A DNA stretch of 64,000 bases. Source: Tritrichomonas musculus. Its lineage: Eukaryota; Parabasalia; Tritrichomonadida; Tritrichomonadidae. Where the stretch lies: positions 186,001 to 250,000 of the forward strand of contig JAPFFF010000056.1 in the NCBI GenBank assembly GCA_039105265.1, in the 5' to 3' direction. Below, piece after piece: positions 36,399 to 47,045 of this stretch. The position numbers and the translations under genes are program-made. A model generated the notes under the pieces. It saw only the letters and a list, made by a program, of their open reading frames with translations. It was not told the origin of the DNA and made no database searches. Position 1 is the first letter of the stretch, and the number at the start of each line of letters is the position of its first letter.

Positions 36399-39059
36399 TT
36401 ATGGTTCATCTTCGTCATCATCATCATCAGAAGGTTCCTCAACAATTTCAGCTGTAGCTGGCTTTTCAACAGTTCGCGACCTAATATATGATTTATCACC
36501 AGCACCTTTATGTGCAGCCTTATATAATCCTTTGATTGTGGTGTAATTTCCACCAACTTGTGAATCAATCCAAGCATCAATATTTTCACCAAATTTGTCT
36601 TGTAATTGCTTCTTTGTTGCTGTACTTACTTTATTTTCAATTATAGCTTGAGCTAACTGTGCATATTGGTCTTTCTTATCTTCTGTGAATCCAAGACCAG
36701 TCTTAAAGATGAGGTCATTTGTTTGCTCCAATATTTCTTGTAATACTCCTGATATTTCACCATCACTATTTATTTCTCCATCAACTGGCATAGTCGCTTT
36801 AATGCTTTCATTATATTCTTTTTGAATCATAACACCCAATTCAGCATTTACGGATTTTGGATGTAATTTCTTATATTTAACCCAATCACTCCAATCATTG
36901 CGTTCATGGTCTTTCATCACTTTAGATTCATAACGTGCAATAAATATGGCTGTACATACTTTGAAATAACTAAATATACATTTTAATGGTTCCAAATCTT
37001 TGTATTCTTCATTAGTAAATATATTGTATAAAACAGTTTGCCATATTTTTGAAAATATAGAACTCCACAAACCTCTTGCAGTAATTTTGGTACTGATTTT
37101 GGGTTTGGATAAACCAACAGATTGATATGAGTTTATTACTTTTTCTAATTTCTTATCAATTTCAGGTTTAAACTTACCTTCATTCCATTGTTCTGAAGTG
37201 TATTCCCATGTTCGTTTAGCTCCCATAAGATTCTTAAGCCATACTTCGAATGAATCATTTGTTTTACCAGCAATACGTTCGGTTTGCCATAATTTCTTAT
37301 AAGGGTCTGCTTTAACAAGACGATATCCATTAATAATAACAGGCTTACCACGAGTATCAACAATAACAATATCTTCAACTCTATCACCGTTTAAATCACA
37401 AATTGGATTACCGAGAGGGTCTTTAGTGTCATGCCTAGCTGGTACTAAACGATATAATGGATATCCATTTTTATCAAATCTTTTCTTGCAATAAGCTTCT
37501 GCTCCATCTCTTGTAGCACATTTAGGTGAAAACTTGACACGGTAATTACCGTTAATAAGAATATCAAATAATTCCCCTCGATATTTACTAACATCGATAC
37601 TTTGTTTGTTTTCGAAAATGTACAGGTCGCTCATACGTTTTTGTGATGCTTCAAATGTTTTACCAGCACGTTTACCTGTTGGGATAGACTTCATATATTC
37701 ATTTAAGAATTCAGCAGCATTTACTTCAGGTCCTTTTGTTACTTCAATATTTGAGTTCAATAGTTCTGAAAAGTTGTTGTGGTCATCTTCAGCTTCAATT
37801 GGTTTGTTTCTTCTAAGATATTCTTTGGTTGGTGTGCTAAAAACACGCTTCGACATTGTTTTATAGTCGGATAAAGATTCACTATCATCTTCTAGATTTA
37901 CGTCAATTGCATGATAATTGTCTTTAACAACTTTGCTTTGCAAATGTTCGGCTTTCTTTGAAAGACTCGCCTGTGGTGCAGATTCACTTTGCTCTTCTAT
38001 ATCACTTTGCTCTTCTATATCACTATTCATATTAAAAAATATTTCTCTATCTCCATTTTCATTAAGGTACTTTATTAATTGTTTGAGTTGCTTTTTGTTT
38101 TTAGGTTCAGTTGTTTCTTCAAATATGTTTGTTTCTCTTATTGCATCATGTAATTGTAATGCGATATTCCTAACTCTAACATCGGAGTCATCTTTAGGAT
38201 TTATAGACCTATTATAGTAACCATAAAGGTTTTTAGCAGTAAACTCTTCATTTAATAAGCCAAACCTTTCTAGTTGGTTAGCATCAATTGTAGAAGATTT
38301 ATTGTAAGCATCTAATAATTGCTGACCTTCTTGATTAGATTCAGCTAACTTTCTCATTGTTTCAATATTGGTTTGTCTTCTTTGTTTCTCAAATTGCATT
38401 AGGTTATTTATGTCATCTGGTATCTTATTGTTTTTATGTGAATCTATGTTTTCAACCAATGATACGACAAGTAATTGAATCTGTGTAGTATCTTTTTTAT
38501 TAAATAACGGATACCTTTTTGAGTCATCAGCAATACAATAAAATAAGTGTAAAGCATTAATATGATTACTATCAAGTGTAAATAAATTACTAAGTGATTC
38601 AATGTCTTTATTAATTCTGTTTCTAAAATAGTGGCCTTCCAAGTCAGGTTCTTCCTCTTCCTCAATTTGTGGAATAACAGGCTTTTCTTCCTCCGCTTGT
38701 CGGCAACTGTGTTGACTGGAACTTTGTTCCCGGAGGCTGCGAGTGCCCGCAGCTTTATCTTTTAGTAAGCCAGATATATCAATAAAGTAATTCGCTTTTG
38801 AATCAAGTATTTTAGCTAATTCATTTTTTTGTCTTTTACTTCCTTTAGGCTTTGCGTTATATTTATCAAGCATATCTTTTAGCTTTTCTTTCACGTCTTT
38901 GATATAGTTACGAGGATTCTTGAGATACTCAATAATATTGTGTATTATTGTTTTTATTTGCTCTGATTTACTATTTTGGAACATGAATATGAGCATATCT
39001 TGATAATCTTTCTTTTTCACCTCATTCATTATTAATTGTTCATCCACATCTGACGTCAT
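36399..39059 (-). CDS. Large structural-type protein, 886 aa (element B)
   Basis: One copy of the N-terminal helical domain, an acidic middle, then the conserved C-terminal domain: GNYRVKFSPKCATRDGAEAYC, DPLGNPICDLNGDRVEDIVIV, INGYRLVKADPYKKLW. The C-terminus is acidic (EEPSDDDDDEDEP). Divergent from the fibre gene with about 15 bases between starts, so a shared bidirectional promoter is likely. Confidence 0.78.
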   Translation of the reverse strand: MTSDVDEQLIMNEVKKKDYQDMLIFMFQNSKSEQIKTIIHNIIEYLKNPRNYIKDVKEKLKDMLDKYNAKPKGSKRQKNELAKILDSKANYFIDISGLLKDKAAGTRSLREQSSSQHSCRQAEEEKPVIPQIEEEEEPDLEGHYFRNRINKDIESLSNLFTLDSNHINALHLFYCIADDSKRYPLFNKKDTTQIQLLVVSLVENIDSHKNNKIPDDINNLMQFEKQRRQTNIETMRKLAESNQEGQQLLDAYNKSSTIDANQLERFGLLNEEFTAKNLYGYYNRSINPKDDSDVRVRNIALQLHDAIRETNIFEETTEPKNKKQLKQLIKYLNENGDREIFFNMNSDIEEQSDIEEQSESAPQASLSKKAEHLQSKVVKDNYHAIDVNLEDDSESLSDYKTMSKRVFSTPTKEYLRRNKPIEAEDDHNNFSELLNSNIEVTKGPEVNAAEFLNEYMKSIPTGKRAGKTFEASQKRMSDLYIFENKQSIDVSKYRGELFDILINGNYRVKFSPKCATRDGAEAYCKKRFDKNGYPLYRLVPARHDTKDPLGNPICDLNGDRVEDIVIVDTRGKPVIINGYRLVKADPYKKLWQTERIAGKTNDSFEVWLKNLMGAKRTWEYTSEQWNEGKFKPEIDKKLEKVINSYQSVGLSKPKISTKITARGLWSSIFSKIWQTVLYNIFTNEEYKDLEPLKCIFSYFKVCTAIFIARYESKVMKDHERNDWSDWVKYKKLHPKSVNAELGVMIQKEYNESIKATMPVDGEINSDGEISGVLQEILEQTNDLIFKTGLGFTEDKKDQYAQLAQAIIENKVSTATKKQLQDKFGENIDAWIDSQVGGNYTTIKGLYKAAHKGAGDKSYIRSRTVEKPATAEIVEEPSDDDDDEDEP
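38704..38753. repeat. In-frame triple hairpin in the large protein gene (element B)
   Basis: CAAC-TGT-GTTG (38704-38714), GGAAC-TTT-GTTCC (38718-38730) and GCTGC...GCAGC (38736-38753). Encodes about AAGTRSLREQSSSQHSCRQ in a disordered linker. The GGAAC-TTT-GTTCC stem is like GGGAC-TTT-GTCCC in element C. Confidence 0.65.
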
Positions 39060-39073
39060 TTATTATGTTCAAA

Positions 39074-41860
39074 ATGTTTACGATAGAGCAAGCAGGTGGT
39101 ATCAAAAGGGTAAATACAATAGATGAATTAATAATAGAATACATAAAACAATATGCCACTTCATGTGGGTGTAAGTGTAATAACGGAAATAATTTGGGGT
39201 CAAGCTTGAATACTGAGGAATTGAAAGAATTATTGAAACCTTACGCGAAAACAACTGATTTATTCGATTATTTGAAAACAGAGGAATTCAATAAAGAATT
39301 ATTAAAGTATGCTAGTAGTGAAGAAATTCAAAACGCTGTTAATACATTACGTGATTACGTTGTTAACAATTTTGCATTATCAACTGACATACCTGAAATA
39401 CCTACAGATTTGGTTAATGAATCTGCTTTGACAACTGCTTTGGAACCATACACGAAAACAGAAGACTTGCCAGATATGACATTGTACGCAAAAAAAGAAG
39501 ACTTGTCAGAGATACCCACAGTTCTCAAAAATAGCGAGTTGCAATTGAACATAAGAGACCAATTATCAGACGAAATGTTTCAGAAATTGATGGCTGATGA
39601 TGTTAAACCATTATCAGCTCAAGCATCAATGTGTTTAACAAGTATGGCAGCTAATGAAGGTCTTCAAGCAGCTTTGGATTCTTGTGCCAGAGAATATGTT
39701 TCAAAAGAAGACCTCCCAAAAATTATTGAGCAAGTGAAAAGCGAAATCCCAGAGATTATTGAGGGGCAAACAACTATTCAATTCAAAATCGCCAATAATA
39801 CAATTCTTGATTTGGATTACGACCCATATCATATACTGATTGAGCAATATGGGTTGGATATTGTATCATCAGACAGTTACTATACGGCCCATTATGTTCA
39901 CGCAGACTATTCGTACAATGACGATGATGATAATCTACCCTCTCAGATACTGCGTATGGAAGGAAGTGATTCTAGTCTTTGGTATCTGTATAACTCCCAT
40001 GAATTAATCAATCCAGGAACTGGTGAAACACCAGAAATATTATCATGTTCAATAACCAAAACTGTCGAACCAACAGACAAAAACGCTTATTCGGCTAGAT
40101 ATGTGTTAAACACTTATGCATTAAAATCTGATATTCCAGAAATAATTGATAAAACAATTACTTTCAATCAAGAATTAGAATTAACTTATGATGAAGGTAA
40201 TAGTATTAATACTCTTTCGGTTCTTTATACTAATGCAAGTCAATATTTTGAAAAATGGAAACAATATGGAATGTTATTTGATGGATATGATAAGACTGAT
40301 GAAAGTATTAAATATCAAGGAATATTCACTATATCAAGTATTAATAATAATGATTATGTTTTAAATAATGGCGTTCAAAATATAGCATTAACATTAGAAA
40401 TGAGTTCAAGTTGTGGAGTTGTTTATGATTTTGATAACCAACATAGAATCAATGTAATAAGTTGCTATATTGCAAATGAAGATTATGATGAAATGAACTT
40501 AAACAGTGTTGTTAATCTTGCATTTCTCCAAGATAAATATGCTCTCAAAAGTGATTTAACCCGTGCTATTGACCAAGTAAAAAGTGAGATTCCAGAACCT
40601 GTCGACTTATCGGGCTATGTAGAGAAAAATGATGATGGTTCATTATCGATATCTACTACTTTTACAAATAATTCTCCATCGCTAATAGTGAATAATCCAT
40701 ATTATCCAGATATAAGATTATGTAACGAAAATAGTTATGTCACATTAAGATATGCGCCTTATACTGAAGAATTTATGATACAATATAAAGATGCCGATAT
40801 GATAAACTGCACATATAAATCTCAAAAATATAAAACAACAATAAGAGACCAGTTAGTAGTTGCTGGACGAGTTATGATAAAAGGTTCTGACTTAAATATA
40901 TTTGATATTTATTCATCAAGTTCAGCAAAACAAGCGCTTATAAATTTTGGATTAGATTTAGCAAATAAAAGTGAAATATTATATGAATTAAAAAATAATA
41001 TTCCAAAATTATCGTTATTCTTGAATAGTTCAAAAATAATAGCGATTAATAAAGATAAAGTAGAAATAACCACTGATTTGTACAAAACCGAAACTGATAA
41101 ATATTTGACGGAATCAGAATGTGATGGAAAATATGTAGCAAAAAATAATGATGGTTCATTAACAATTAATACTACCGAAAGTAATATTGCAAGTTTCTTT
41201 AGTTCTATTGATTCAAATACACTTACTTTATTTAGATTTGGATATAATGATACTTATAATACTGTCTTTATGTATAGGTCTTCAAAAACTGCTGATACTG
41301 GTGAAGTATTTATATATGTTGATGGTCATAGATTTCAATCATTTAGCATGTTTGGTACTGCAAGAAATACAACAATTGATTCAAATTTACATGTTTCTGG
41401 CAAGATAACATCAAACGGTTCAAATACAATCACCCACTACTCCCCAATCGAGTCATCAATGAACTCTATTAATGATTTCGTTATTGGAGCTCCAGTATAT
41501 ATGACTGGTAAGGTTTATAAACATGATGGTGATACGTGGATATCTTCAACTGTGAATGATACAACTGATTGTATTTGCAGTGTCAAAACTACTGGTTCAT
41601 GGAAAGAATATGTTGGTATTTGTGTTAGAATTGACCAAAAAAATAATTGTATTACCTTCAGTTCCCATGGTGATTATCTTGTAAAAGTTGATGATTCATC
41701 TTGTTATGGTATTGGAGATGAAGTATTTATTGATAATGAAGACAATAAATTGAAGATTCTTAGTGGTGAAACTGCAATAACATCAAAGATTAAACGTATG
41801 ACTGTGGGGGTTATCACTGCAATAATAGATGATAAAACACTTGCTGTATTCAAAAACTGA
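39074..41860 (+). CDS. Fibre/tail-spike-like protein, 928 aa (element B)
   Basis: Start at 39074 (MFTIEQAGG) to match A and D; an ATG nine bases upstream is possible. The N-terminal anchor helix is followed by repeats LKPYAKTTDLFDYLKTEEF, TALEPYTKTEDLP and YALKSDIPE, then several beta-rich modules separated by motifs such as ALKSDL and GYVEKNDDGSL, and the shared C-terminal domain (THYSPIESS onward). The architecture is that of trimeric receptor-binding fibres. The segment 39520-40130 is near-identical in DNA to element A. Confidence 0.78.
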   Translation: MFTIEQAGGIKRVNTIDELIIEYIKQYATSCGCKCNNGNNLGSSLNTEELKELLKPYAKTTDLFDYLKTEEFNKELLKYASSEEIQNAVNTLRDYVVNNFALSTDIPEIPTDLVNESALTTALEPYTKTEDLPDMTLYAKKEDLSEIPTVLKNSELQLNIRDQLSDEMFQKLMADDVKPLSAQASMCLTSMAANEGLQAALDSCAREYVSKEDLPKIIEQVKSEIPEIIEGQTTIQFKIANNTILDLDYDPYHILIEQYGLDIVSSDSYYTAHYVHADYSYNDDDDNLPSQILRMEGSDSSLWYLYNSHELINPGTGETPEILSCSITKTVEPTDKNAYSARYVLNTYALKSDIPEIIDKTITFNQELELTYDEGNSINTLSVLYTNASQYFEKWKQYGMLFDGYDKTDESIKYQGIFTISSINNNDYVLNNGVQNIALTLEMSSSCGVVYDFDNQHRINVISCYIANEDYDEMNLNSVVNLAFLQDKYALKSDLTRAIDQVKSEIPEPVDLSGYVEKNDDGSLSISTTFTNNSPSLIVNNPYYPDIRLCNENSYVTLRYAPYTEEFMIQYKDADMINCTYKSQKYKTTIRDQLVVAGRVMIKGSDLNIFDIYSSSSAKQALINFGLDLANKSEILYELKNNIPKLSLFLNSSKIIAINKDKVEITTDLYKTETDKYLTESECDGKYVAKNNDGSLTINTTESNIASFFSSIDSNTLTLFRFGYNDTYNTVFMYRSSKTADTGEVFIYVDGHRFQSFSMFGTARNTTIDSNLHVSGKITSNGSNTITHYSPIESSMNSINDFVIGAPVYMTGKVYKHDGDTWISSTVNDTTDCICSVKTTGSWKEYVGICVRIDQKNNCITFSSHGDYLVKVDDSSCYGIGDEVFIDNEDNKLKILSGETAITSKIKRMTVGVITAIIDDKTLAVFKN

Positions 41861-42284
41861 GCATAGTAATTATCTTACAAGACATGTATGCAGAAAGATT
41901 AATATTCAATTTATCGCGAACAAGCTTTTGAAGGAATTCATTTCTTGTAGCAGATGGTTGATCCAAGATGAGTTGTTTATTTTCATTTGCAAATGCTAAT
42001 ACTTTATTACGTTGTTCATCATTGAGATTCTTTGATTTATTTAATGGGAATGAACGGTTTGTTCGTCTATGGATGACTTTTCTAGGCTCTGCTACACAGT
42101 CACAAGCTTTAGCTTTGGTATTACTTTGCAAGTCAATTGTATGTTCTTCTAACGAATTCTCTTCACCACTTTGTGGTTCACTATTAGACGAACTGTCTTT
42201 TTTTTGTTCAGTATGTACCCATAATTTTAATGTATACAAATCAGCTATTATATCATCGATTCTTCTTATTATTTCGTTTGTCAT
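41850..42284 (-). CDS. Conserved 144-aa protein next to PolB (element B)
   Basis: The C-terminal 60 residues (LNDEQRNKVLAFANEN, FLQKLVRDKLNINLSAYM) match the 116-aa protein of D at 63388-63738. The N-terminus is a short helix, the middle acidic, with a hairpin-encoded insert (LQSNTKAKACD). Ends 11 bases inside the convergent fibre gene. The pattern may be a small helical DNA-binding domain; unproven. Confidence 0.65.
   Translation of the reverse strand: MTNEIIRRIDDIIADLYTLKLWVHTEQKKDSSSNSEPQSGEENSLEEHTIDLQSNTKAKACDCVAEPRKVIHRRTNRSFPLNKSKNLNDEQRNKVLAFANENKQLILDQPSATRNEFLQKLVRDKLNINLSAYMSCKIITMLSF
42103..42132. repeat. In-frame hairpin module in the 144-aa gene (element B)
   Basis: CAAGCTTTAGCTT followed by a TTACTTTGCAA half-stem, encoding QSNTKAKACD on the minus strand. 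The same module, with intact stems, lies in PolB at 44654-44685 and encodes QSNSQAKACD. One module in two unrelated proteins of the same element shows that it is mobile or copied. Confidence 0.75.
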
Positions 42285-42309
42285 TTGTTAAGAATAAAAA
42301 AATAACTAT

Positions 42310-45300
42310 TTAGTTATAATTAATAAAATAATTATTCGCTGTTAAGCCACTAACAAAAGGTGCGCATGATTGATTTGGTAAAACAATCATCTTTGTATGA
42401 CATCCTGTGAGAGCATTCTTGTTTACCGTTATTTTACTCATTTTATTGTTTTGCATCTGAAGATTTATATTCTTACCAAGCTTAATTGATTGATTATCAA
42501 TAATAGATTTGTAATCGGAAGACACAATATGATTCTTCTTTAAAGATACACCTTTTAGTTTGAGTGATTTGGTTTGCCCATTACTGTTAAATATAGTATA
42601 ACATTTAGGTGCAAGAGCTATCATGTTTTCACCATATTTTTCAATGGCACATCCCAATATCTTTTTTTCGTCTTGAATAGTGTTGATTGATGGGTTAGGC
42701 ATGAATTTATATACATTCTTGTCGTAGAACTCTTTGTTTTTAATAACGTAATCAAATAATTGTTCAGGACCTTCATTTGGGTTCCCAGCAACTGCAAAAT
42801 ATGCTGAATCAGTATCACCCTCTATAAAATGTAGTCTATCCATATCAAAACAATTATTCATAAAATCGTAATAAAATGTGAGATACCAAAACTTTGCGTT
42901 ATCAAGAGTCCACAATGATTCTTGAATGCATGTATTGCAATGATATGATTTGGGTGATTGTTGAATTAAAAATGTATTATCACTTAATTGTGCTCCACCC
43001 ATATAAGTTTGAGAGATGATATATTGATAAGCTTTATTTGCATCACATATCTTGACTTTACTGAATTTCTCAGAGTTCATCCCATCATATCCATATGAAC
43101 CGTTCATAGATATTTTATAAAATTTCTCATTCGCTACGCTCAAGTCTCCTTCAGAGCCATTCCCTTTACTAACACCACTAATAATATCCTGACGTTTTTG
43201 CATAAAAGTGCTAACAAATTCATTAAAACCTGTATGAGCTTCATATTGTGAAACAGATTTAACATCATCAATAATCAATCCGTGGTCTAACAGAAACCAG
43301 AGATAATAATTTGAGAAAATCATGTATTCATCATGGGTATCAAGAAGCATTGTAAGCTTTCGTTCTTCCATATCTGTAGAAGTTAATTTATTTGTTTTCA
43401 TGTAATTGTACATATAAGTGCCAATTGTTGATTCATCATTTTTGATATTGATATTGCGAAACACAGGAGGTAAATTGATAAAATAGTTTATTTTTGAGGT
43501 GGGACATTTTAGTTTAACTTCAGCGTAGAACAAATATGATGGTTTATTTGAGAATCTTGATGAGTTTGTTATGATATCGAGGCATCTCTTTTTTGAAGCT
43601 TTATCTTTAACATCAATTCGTCTAATAAATGCTCCAGGCATATACATTATACCTCCATGATACTTATTAAATTCATGTTTACAAGATGAGAATGATGATG
43701 GATACAAAGAATTAAAATCGATACCAACAACATGAGATTGAACATTAGAAGTATCATATGACAAAACTCCTTTATTGTCAATATAGCGAAATTTATTAAT
43801 ATGAGTCTCATCTTTAATGTTTACTCGATGCATTACATTAGAGAGTCCTCCTGTGATAGCATTTCTTATTGAATAATATTCACGTTCATCGTTGATGAGT
43901 GTTGGTAAATGATGTAATTTACAATATTTTTTTAATTGGATTCTTAGAGCTGTTATTTTAGGGTCATCACGTTTACGAAGTTTATTACATTCAGCACATG
44001 CTAATAAGCAGTTATCAATTTGGTGACCTTTATTATTGTCAATTCTATCTAATGTAGGCTTATTTTGATAAGTAAAATGTTCATGACATAAATGGCATCT
44101 CCCTTTATTTGGGTCGTCATACATTTTCATAAAAGCTTCGAAATCATTTTCTGATACACATTTTGTCAAATCTCGTTGTGGTTTTTTAGGGTTTAATCTA
44201 TTGTATTTCTCATCTTGGTTATAATAACTATCACATTTATATTGCCACCATTTCTTGCTTGGTTTGAATGTATTGTATTTATTTGTAATCCCAATGTTGT
44301 TCCTTGGATTAAAATCTTTATAAGCCAAAGCATATTTGATGCACGAAGCATTCTTTGATAATGAGAGATTTGAAAGTAAATCAACATTGTATTGAGCATT
44401 GAGTGCTATTAAATTATCAATAGGTTTAATCATCATTTCAACATCATTATCATTGTATGCTAATAGGTAGTCCCATCGTGTTGCAAAACGTTTTGATTCT
44501 TCAAGATAAGCATCATATTCTTCTTTAGTAAGAGGATTCTTTTGATTGAGATAGCTATAAAAATCATCATATGAAAATGGTTCTGATTTTGATAATACTT
44601 CATTGTAGTTCTTGTCGTTGATTGCTTCGTAAGGAAACACACCTTTTATATCACAAGCTTTAGCTTGGGAATTGCTTTGCAATTCATTGATACCACCACA
44701 AACGCTCACGTTTGAGTCAACGATTACGTTGCCAAAATCTTCGCCAAATTGCTTTAATGTACCTCCTGCAACAAATGATTGAGCATCTATGAATCTCAAT
44801 TTAGTTGGATGATTATCTGATGTGAGAATGAATTGTTTTAATGAAGATAGGGTACCAATTATTGAATTTTGTTCGACTTTCCAGCTCACTTCGCTCCCTA
44901 GGCCCGTAGGGCTTAAGAAAGAATGATTAAAATATTGTTTAAATAAATTGCTGTCAAAACGTGATGAGTTAAACCCTAATACAGTAATTACATTCATATT
45001 TTTGTTAATAGAGGTATCTGGTAAGAATGATTCATAATATGATATCTTATCTGCATAGACTTTCATTGATTGCTCGAACAACCATTTTATCCATTGTGGT
45101 ATGAACTCTTGAGAGTCTCTTAATGAGAAATTCTTTGTTGTCAAACCGTTTGATGATTTCACACAAGATGAAACTGACAACGGAATTAACCTTGAATTTA
45201 TTGTTGTTGAGTCAGAGATTGATTTATTTATTGATTGCTCCATTGTTTCGAAATCATATGTTATATAATATATTTCAGGTTTCCATTGAAGATTGTATGC

Positions 45301-47013
45301 TAAACAGTATTCATAAACAGGGTTATTCAATATATGAGGACAATAAGGTAAAGCTTCTTTAACTGGTATGAAGTTCTTTTTAAATACACCATCACAGTGT
45401 TTAACATGAGAATCAAACCTGTTAAAATTCTTTGAACCATAATGAATATATGAATTACATTTAGGGCAAATATGTATTTGGGTAAGCTTTTCAGGATTCT
45501 TGATGTACATTATATGGATGATTTGATTTTGAGTGAAAAGTAATGCAGAATATGTTGTAAATGTTTTATCGAAAAACCACTGCTCTGATAAATCATAATA
45601 TTGCTCAGAATCTGTCTTGTGAAACTCATATATGTTAACATTAATGTGATTCTTTTGTGCTAAATCTTTCATCTGCTCCATTGAAACACCTTCGAATTCA
45701 TTAAGTATTTTCTTACCTTCATTTGGAATCTTTGTGTTGTATATAATATTATGTTCTTTAAGAAGTAGTTTCTTAGCGATTTTGGTTCGTTCTTTAGTTT
45801 TATATTTTTTGGTATTTGCTAGTTCTTCATTTAAACATACAGCTAAGAATCTGAAGAAACATAGTTTATCATCTTCATTGTCAGCAATAATGAAATCATT
45901 TTTGATGAATTCGATTGGCAAATCCTTTATGCGACCAGTTATCTTTCTCATTCTTGAAACTGTAAAAGCTATTGAACCAACTAATATAAGTTTTGTGCTT
46001 GATGATTCTGTCTCATAAGAGTGTAAAACAGATTCAATATATAATTTCACTATTTCAAGGTCTTCAAGTTTACTGATAATGATAGGTATCATTGATTGAT
46101 AGTTTTTCCAAATAATGTCTTTAGCTTTATATTCGTATTTCTCTTCTAATGATTCAAAATCATAAGTGTATGTTTCGAAGACTCCTGAAAGTTGAAAATG
46201 AATCTTAAATGGTTTCAGCTCTTTCTTGTATACATTGTGAAGACACTCAAAGATATTATCTAATGATGCAACTTGATTGAAATAATATGTTGTTATCGGC
46301 TTGCCACTGTCTTTGCGTTGTATAGTATTTTCAGATGGATATTTATTATAGTGATTCCATTCATTTACAGCTCTATCGAAATCATGTGGCTCGTTAATCA
46401 TAAGGAAATCACTGTGTTTTGATGTGAAATTGTGTGCGAATTTATCGAGATATTCATATATTTCTTCATTCTCTGGAAAGTATTGTTTTTGATGATTTTT
46501 GATTAATGGAGCCTCAGGGATGATTAATCTCTCAGTCTTCTGTAAAACTGGATGTTTTTGTTCTTTGATTAATTGTATTGCATCATCAACTGCTTCATAA
46601 GCCCTATTAATAGCTTCTTTTATCTCGAATTCTCTCTCGATTTGTTGTTGTTTTGTGTTGAAATAGCGTTCATCTTCTTCATTAATATCTTCTTCAAAGT
46701 AATCATCACGTTTGAGTATATCTTGGTAGTGCTGTTCATGCGAATCATCCAATATTTGTTTAAGTTTATGCTCGTGTATAATGAAACTATCTATTTCTTC
46801 TGCATTTGGTAAATCATTTTTAATAAATCTGTGGGCATTACGATTATTAAGCCAATCACATAATACTTCTACGTTTTTCCTTCTATTCCAAGCTTCTGTT
46901 TTAGCAGTTGTTGTAATTGGTAGATTTGCATTGAAAATTGTGTTAATACTTTTGATTAATTCAACAATATCATCATTACTAATATTTTTAAGTGATCGGT
47001 AATCGTATCGCAT
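42310..47013 (-). CDS. polB: Protein-primed family B DNA polymerase, 1567 aa (element B)
   Basis: Complete. A long N-terminal region (helical, with HSDFLMINEPHDFDRAV and KPFKIHFQLSGVFE) precedes a zinc-ribbon-like CPKC...H...C stretch. Exonuclease motifs: TYDFETMEQ, FNSSRFDSN, YNDNDVEMM. HNH-like domain at about 43960-44110 (CHLCHEH, LDRIDNNKGH, C-x2-CN). Polymerase motifs: DFNSLYPS, KISMNGSYG, GDTDSAYF. Two hairpin modules are inserted in frame between the second and third exonuclease motifs (44654-44731). The N-terminal 500 residues may hold a terminal-protein function; this is inference. Confidence 0.95.
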   Translation of the reverse strand: MRYDYRSLKNISNDDIVELIKSINTIFNANLPITTTAKTEAWNRRKNVEVLCDWLNNRNAHRFIKNDLPNAEEIDSFIIHEHKLKQILDDSHEQHYQDILKRDDYFEEDINEEDERYFNTKQQQIEREFEIKEAINRAYEAVDDAIQLIKEQKHPVLQKTERLIIPEAPLIKNHQKQYFPENEEIYEYLDKFAHNFTSKHSDFLMINEPHDFDRAVNEWNHYNKYPSENTIQRKDSGKPITTYYFNQVASLDNIFECLHNVYKKELKPFKIHFQLSGVFETYTYDFESLEEKYEYKAKDIIWKNYQSMIPIIISKLEDLEIVKLYIESVLHSYETESSSTKLILVGSIAFTVSRMRKITGRIKDLPIEFIKNDFIIADNEDDKLCFFRFLAVCLNEELANTKKYKTKERTKIAKKLLLKEHNIIYNTKIPNEGKKILNEFEGVSMEQMKDLAQKNHINVNIYEFHKTDSEQYYDLSEQWFFDKTFTTYSALLFTQNQIIHIMYIKNPEKLTQIHICPKCNSYIHYGSKNFNRFDSHVKHCDGVFKKNFIPVKEALPYCPHILNNPVYEYCLAYNLQWKPEIYYITYDFETMEQSINKSISDSTTINSRLIPLSVSSCVKSSNGLTTKNFSLRDSQEFIPQWIKWLFEQSMKVYADKISYYESFLPDTSINKNMNVITVLGFNSSRFDSNLFKQYFNHSFLSPTGLGSEVSWKVEQNSIIGTLSSLKQFILTSDNHPTKLRFIDAQSFVAGGTLKQFGEDFGNVIVDSNVSVCGGINELQSNSQAKACDIKGVFPYEAINDKNYNEVLSKSEPFSYDDFYSYLNQKNPLTKEEYDAYLEESKRFATRWDYLLAYNDNDVEMMIKPIDNLIALNAQYNVDLLSNLSLSKNASCIKYALAYKDFNPRNNIGITNKYNTFKPSKKWWQYKCDSYYNQDEKYNRLNPKKPQRDLTKCVSENDFEAFMKMYDDPNKGRCHLCHEHFTYQNKPTLDRIDNNKGHQIDNCLLACAECNKLRKRDDPKITALRIQLKKYCKLHHLPTLINDEREYYSIRNAITGGLSNVMHRVNIKDETHINKFRYIDNKGVLSYDTSNVQSHVVGIDFNSLYPSSFSSCKHEFNKYHGGIMYMPGAFIRRIDVKDKASKKRCLDIITNSSRFSNKPSYLFYAEVKLKCPTSKINYFINLPPVFRNINIKNDESTIGTYMYNYMKTNKLTSTDMEERKLTMLLDTHDEYMIFSNYYLWFLLDHGLIIDDVKSVSQYEAHTGFNEFVSTFMQKRQDIISGVSKGNGSEGDLSVANEKFYKISMNGSYGYDGMNSEKFSKVKICDANKAYQYIISQTYMGGAQLSDNTFLIQQSPKSYHCNTCIQESLWTLDNAKFWYLTFYYDFMNNCFDMDRLHFIEGDTDSAYFAVAGNPNEGPEQLFDYVIKNKEFYDKNVYKFMPNPSINTIQDEKKILGCAIEKYGENMIALAPKCYTIFNSNGQTKSLKLKGVSLKKNHIVSSDYKSIIDNQSIKLGKNINLQMQNNKMSKITVNKNALTGCHTKMIVLPNQSCAPFVSGLTANNYFINYN
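44654..44731. repeat. Two in-frame double hairpins in PolB of element B
   Basis: First pair: CAAGC-TTTA-GCTTG (44654-44667) and GAATTGC-TTT-GCAATTC (44669-44685). Second pair: CAAACG-CTCA-CGTTTG (44699-44714) and CAACG-ATTA-CGTTG (44718-44731). All four stems are perfect. The second pair lies at the same protein site as the unrelated double hairpin of element A (2010-2045); element C has nothing there. Confidence 0.8.
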
Positions 47014-47045
47014 TTGGGTGGAAATAAAAAATTAATTCATGGAGT

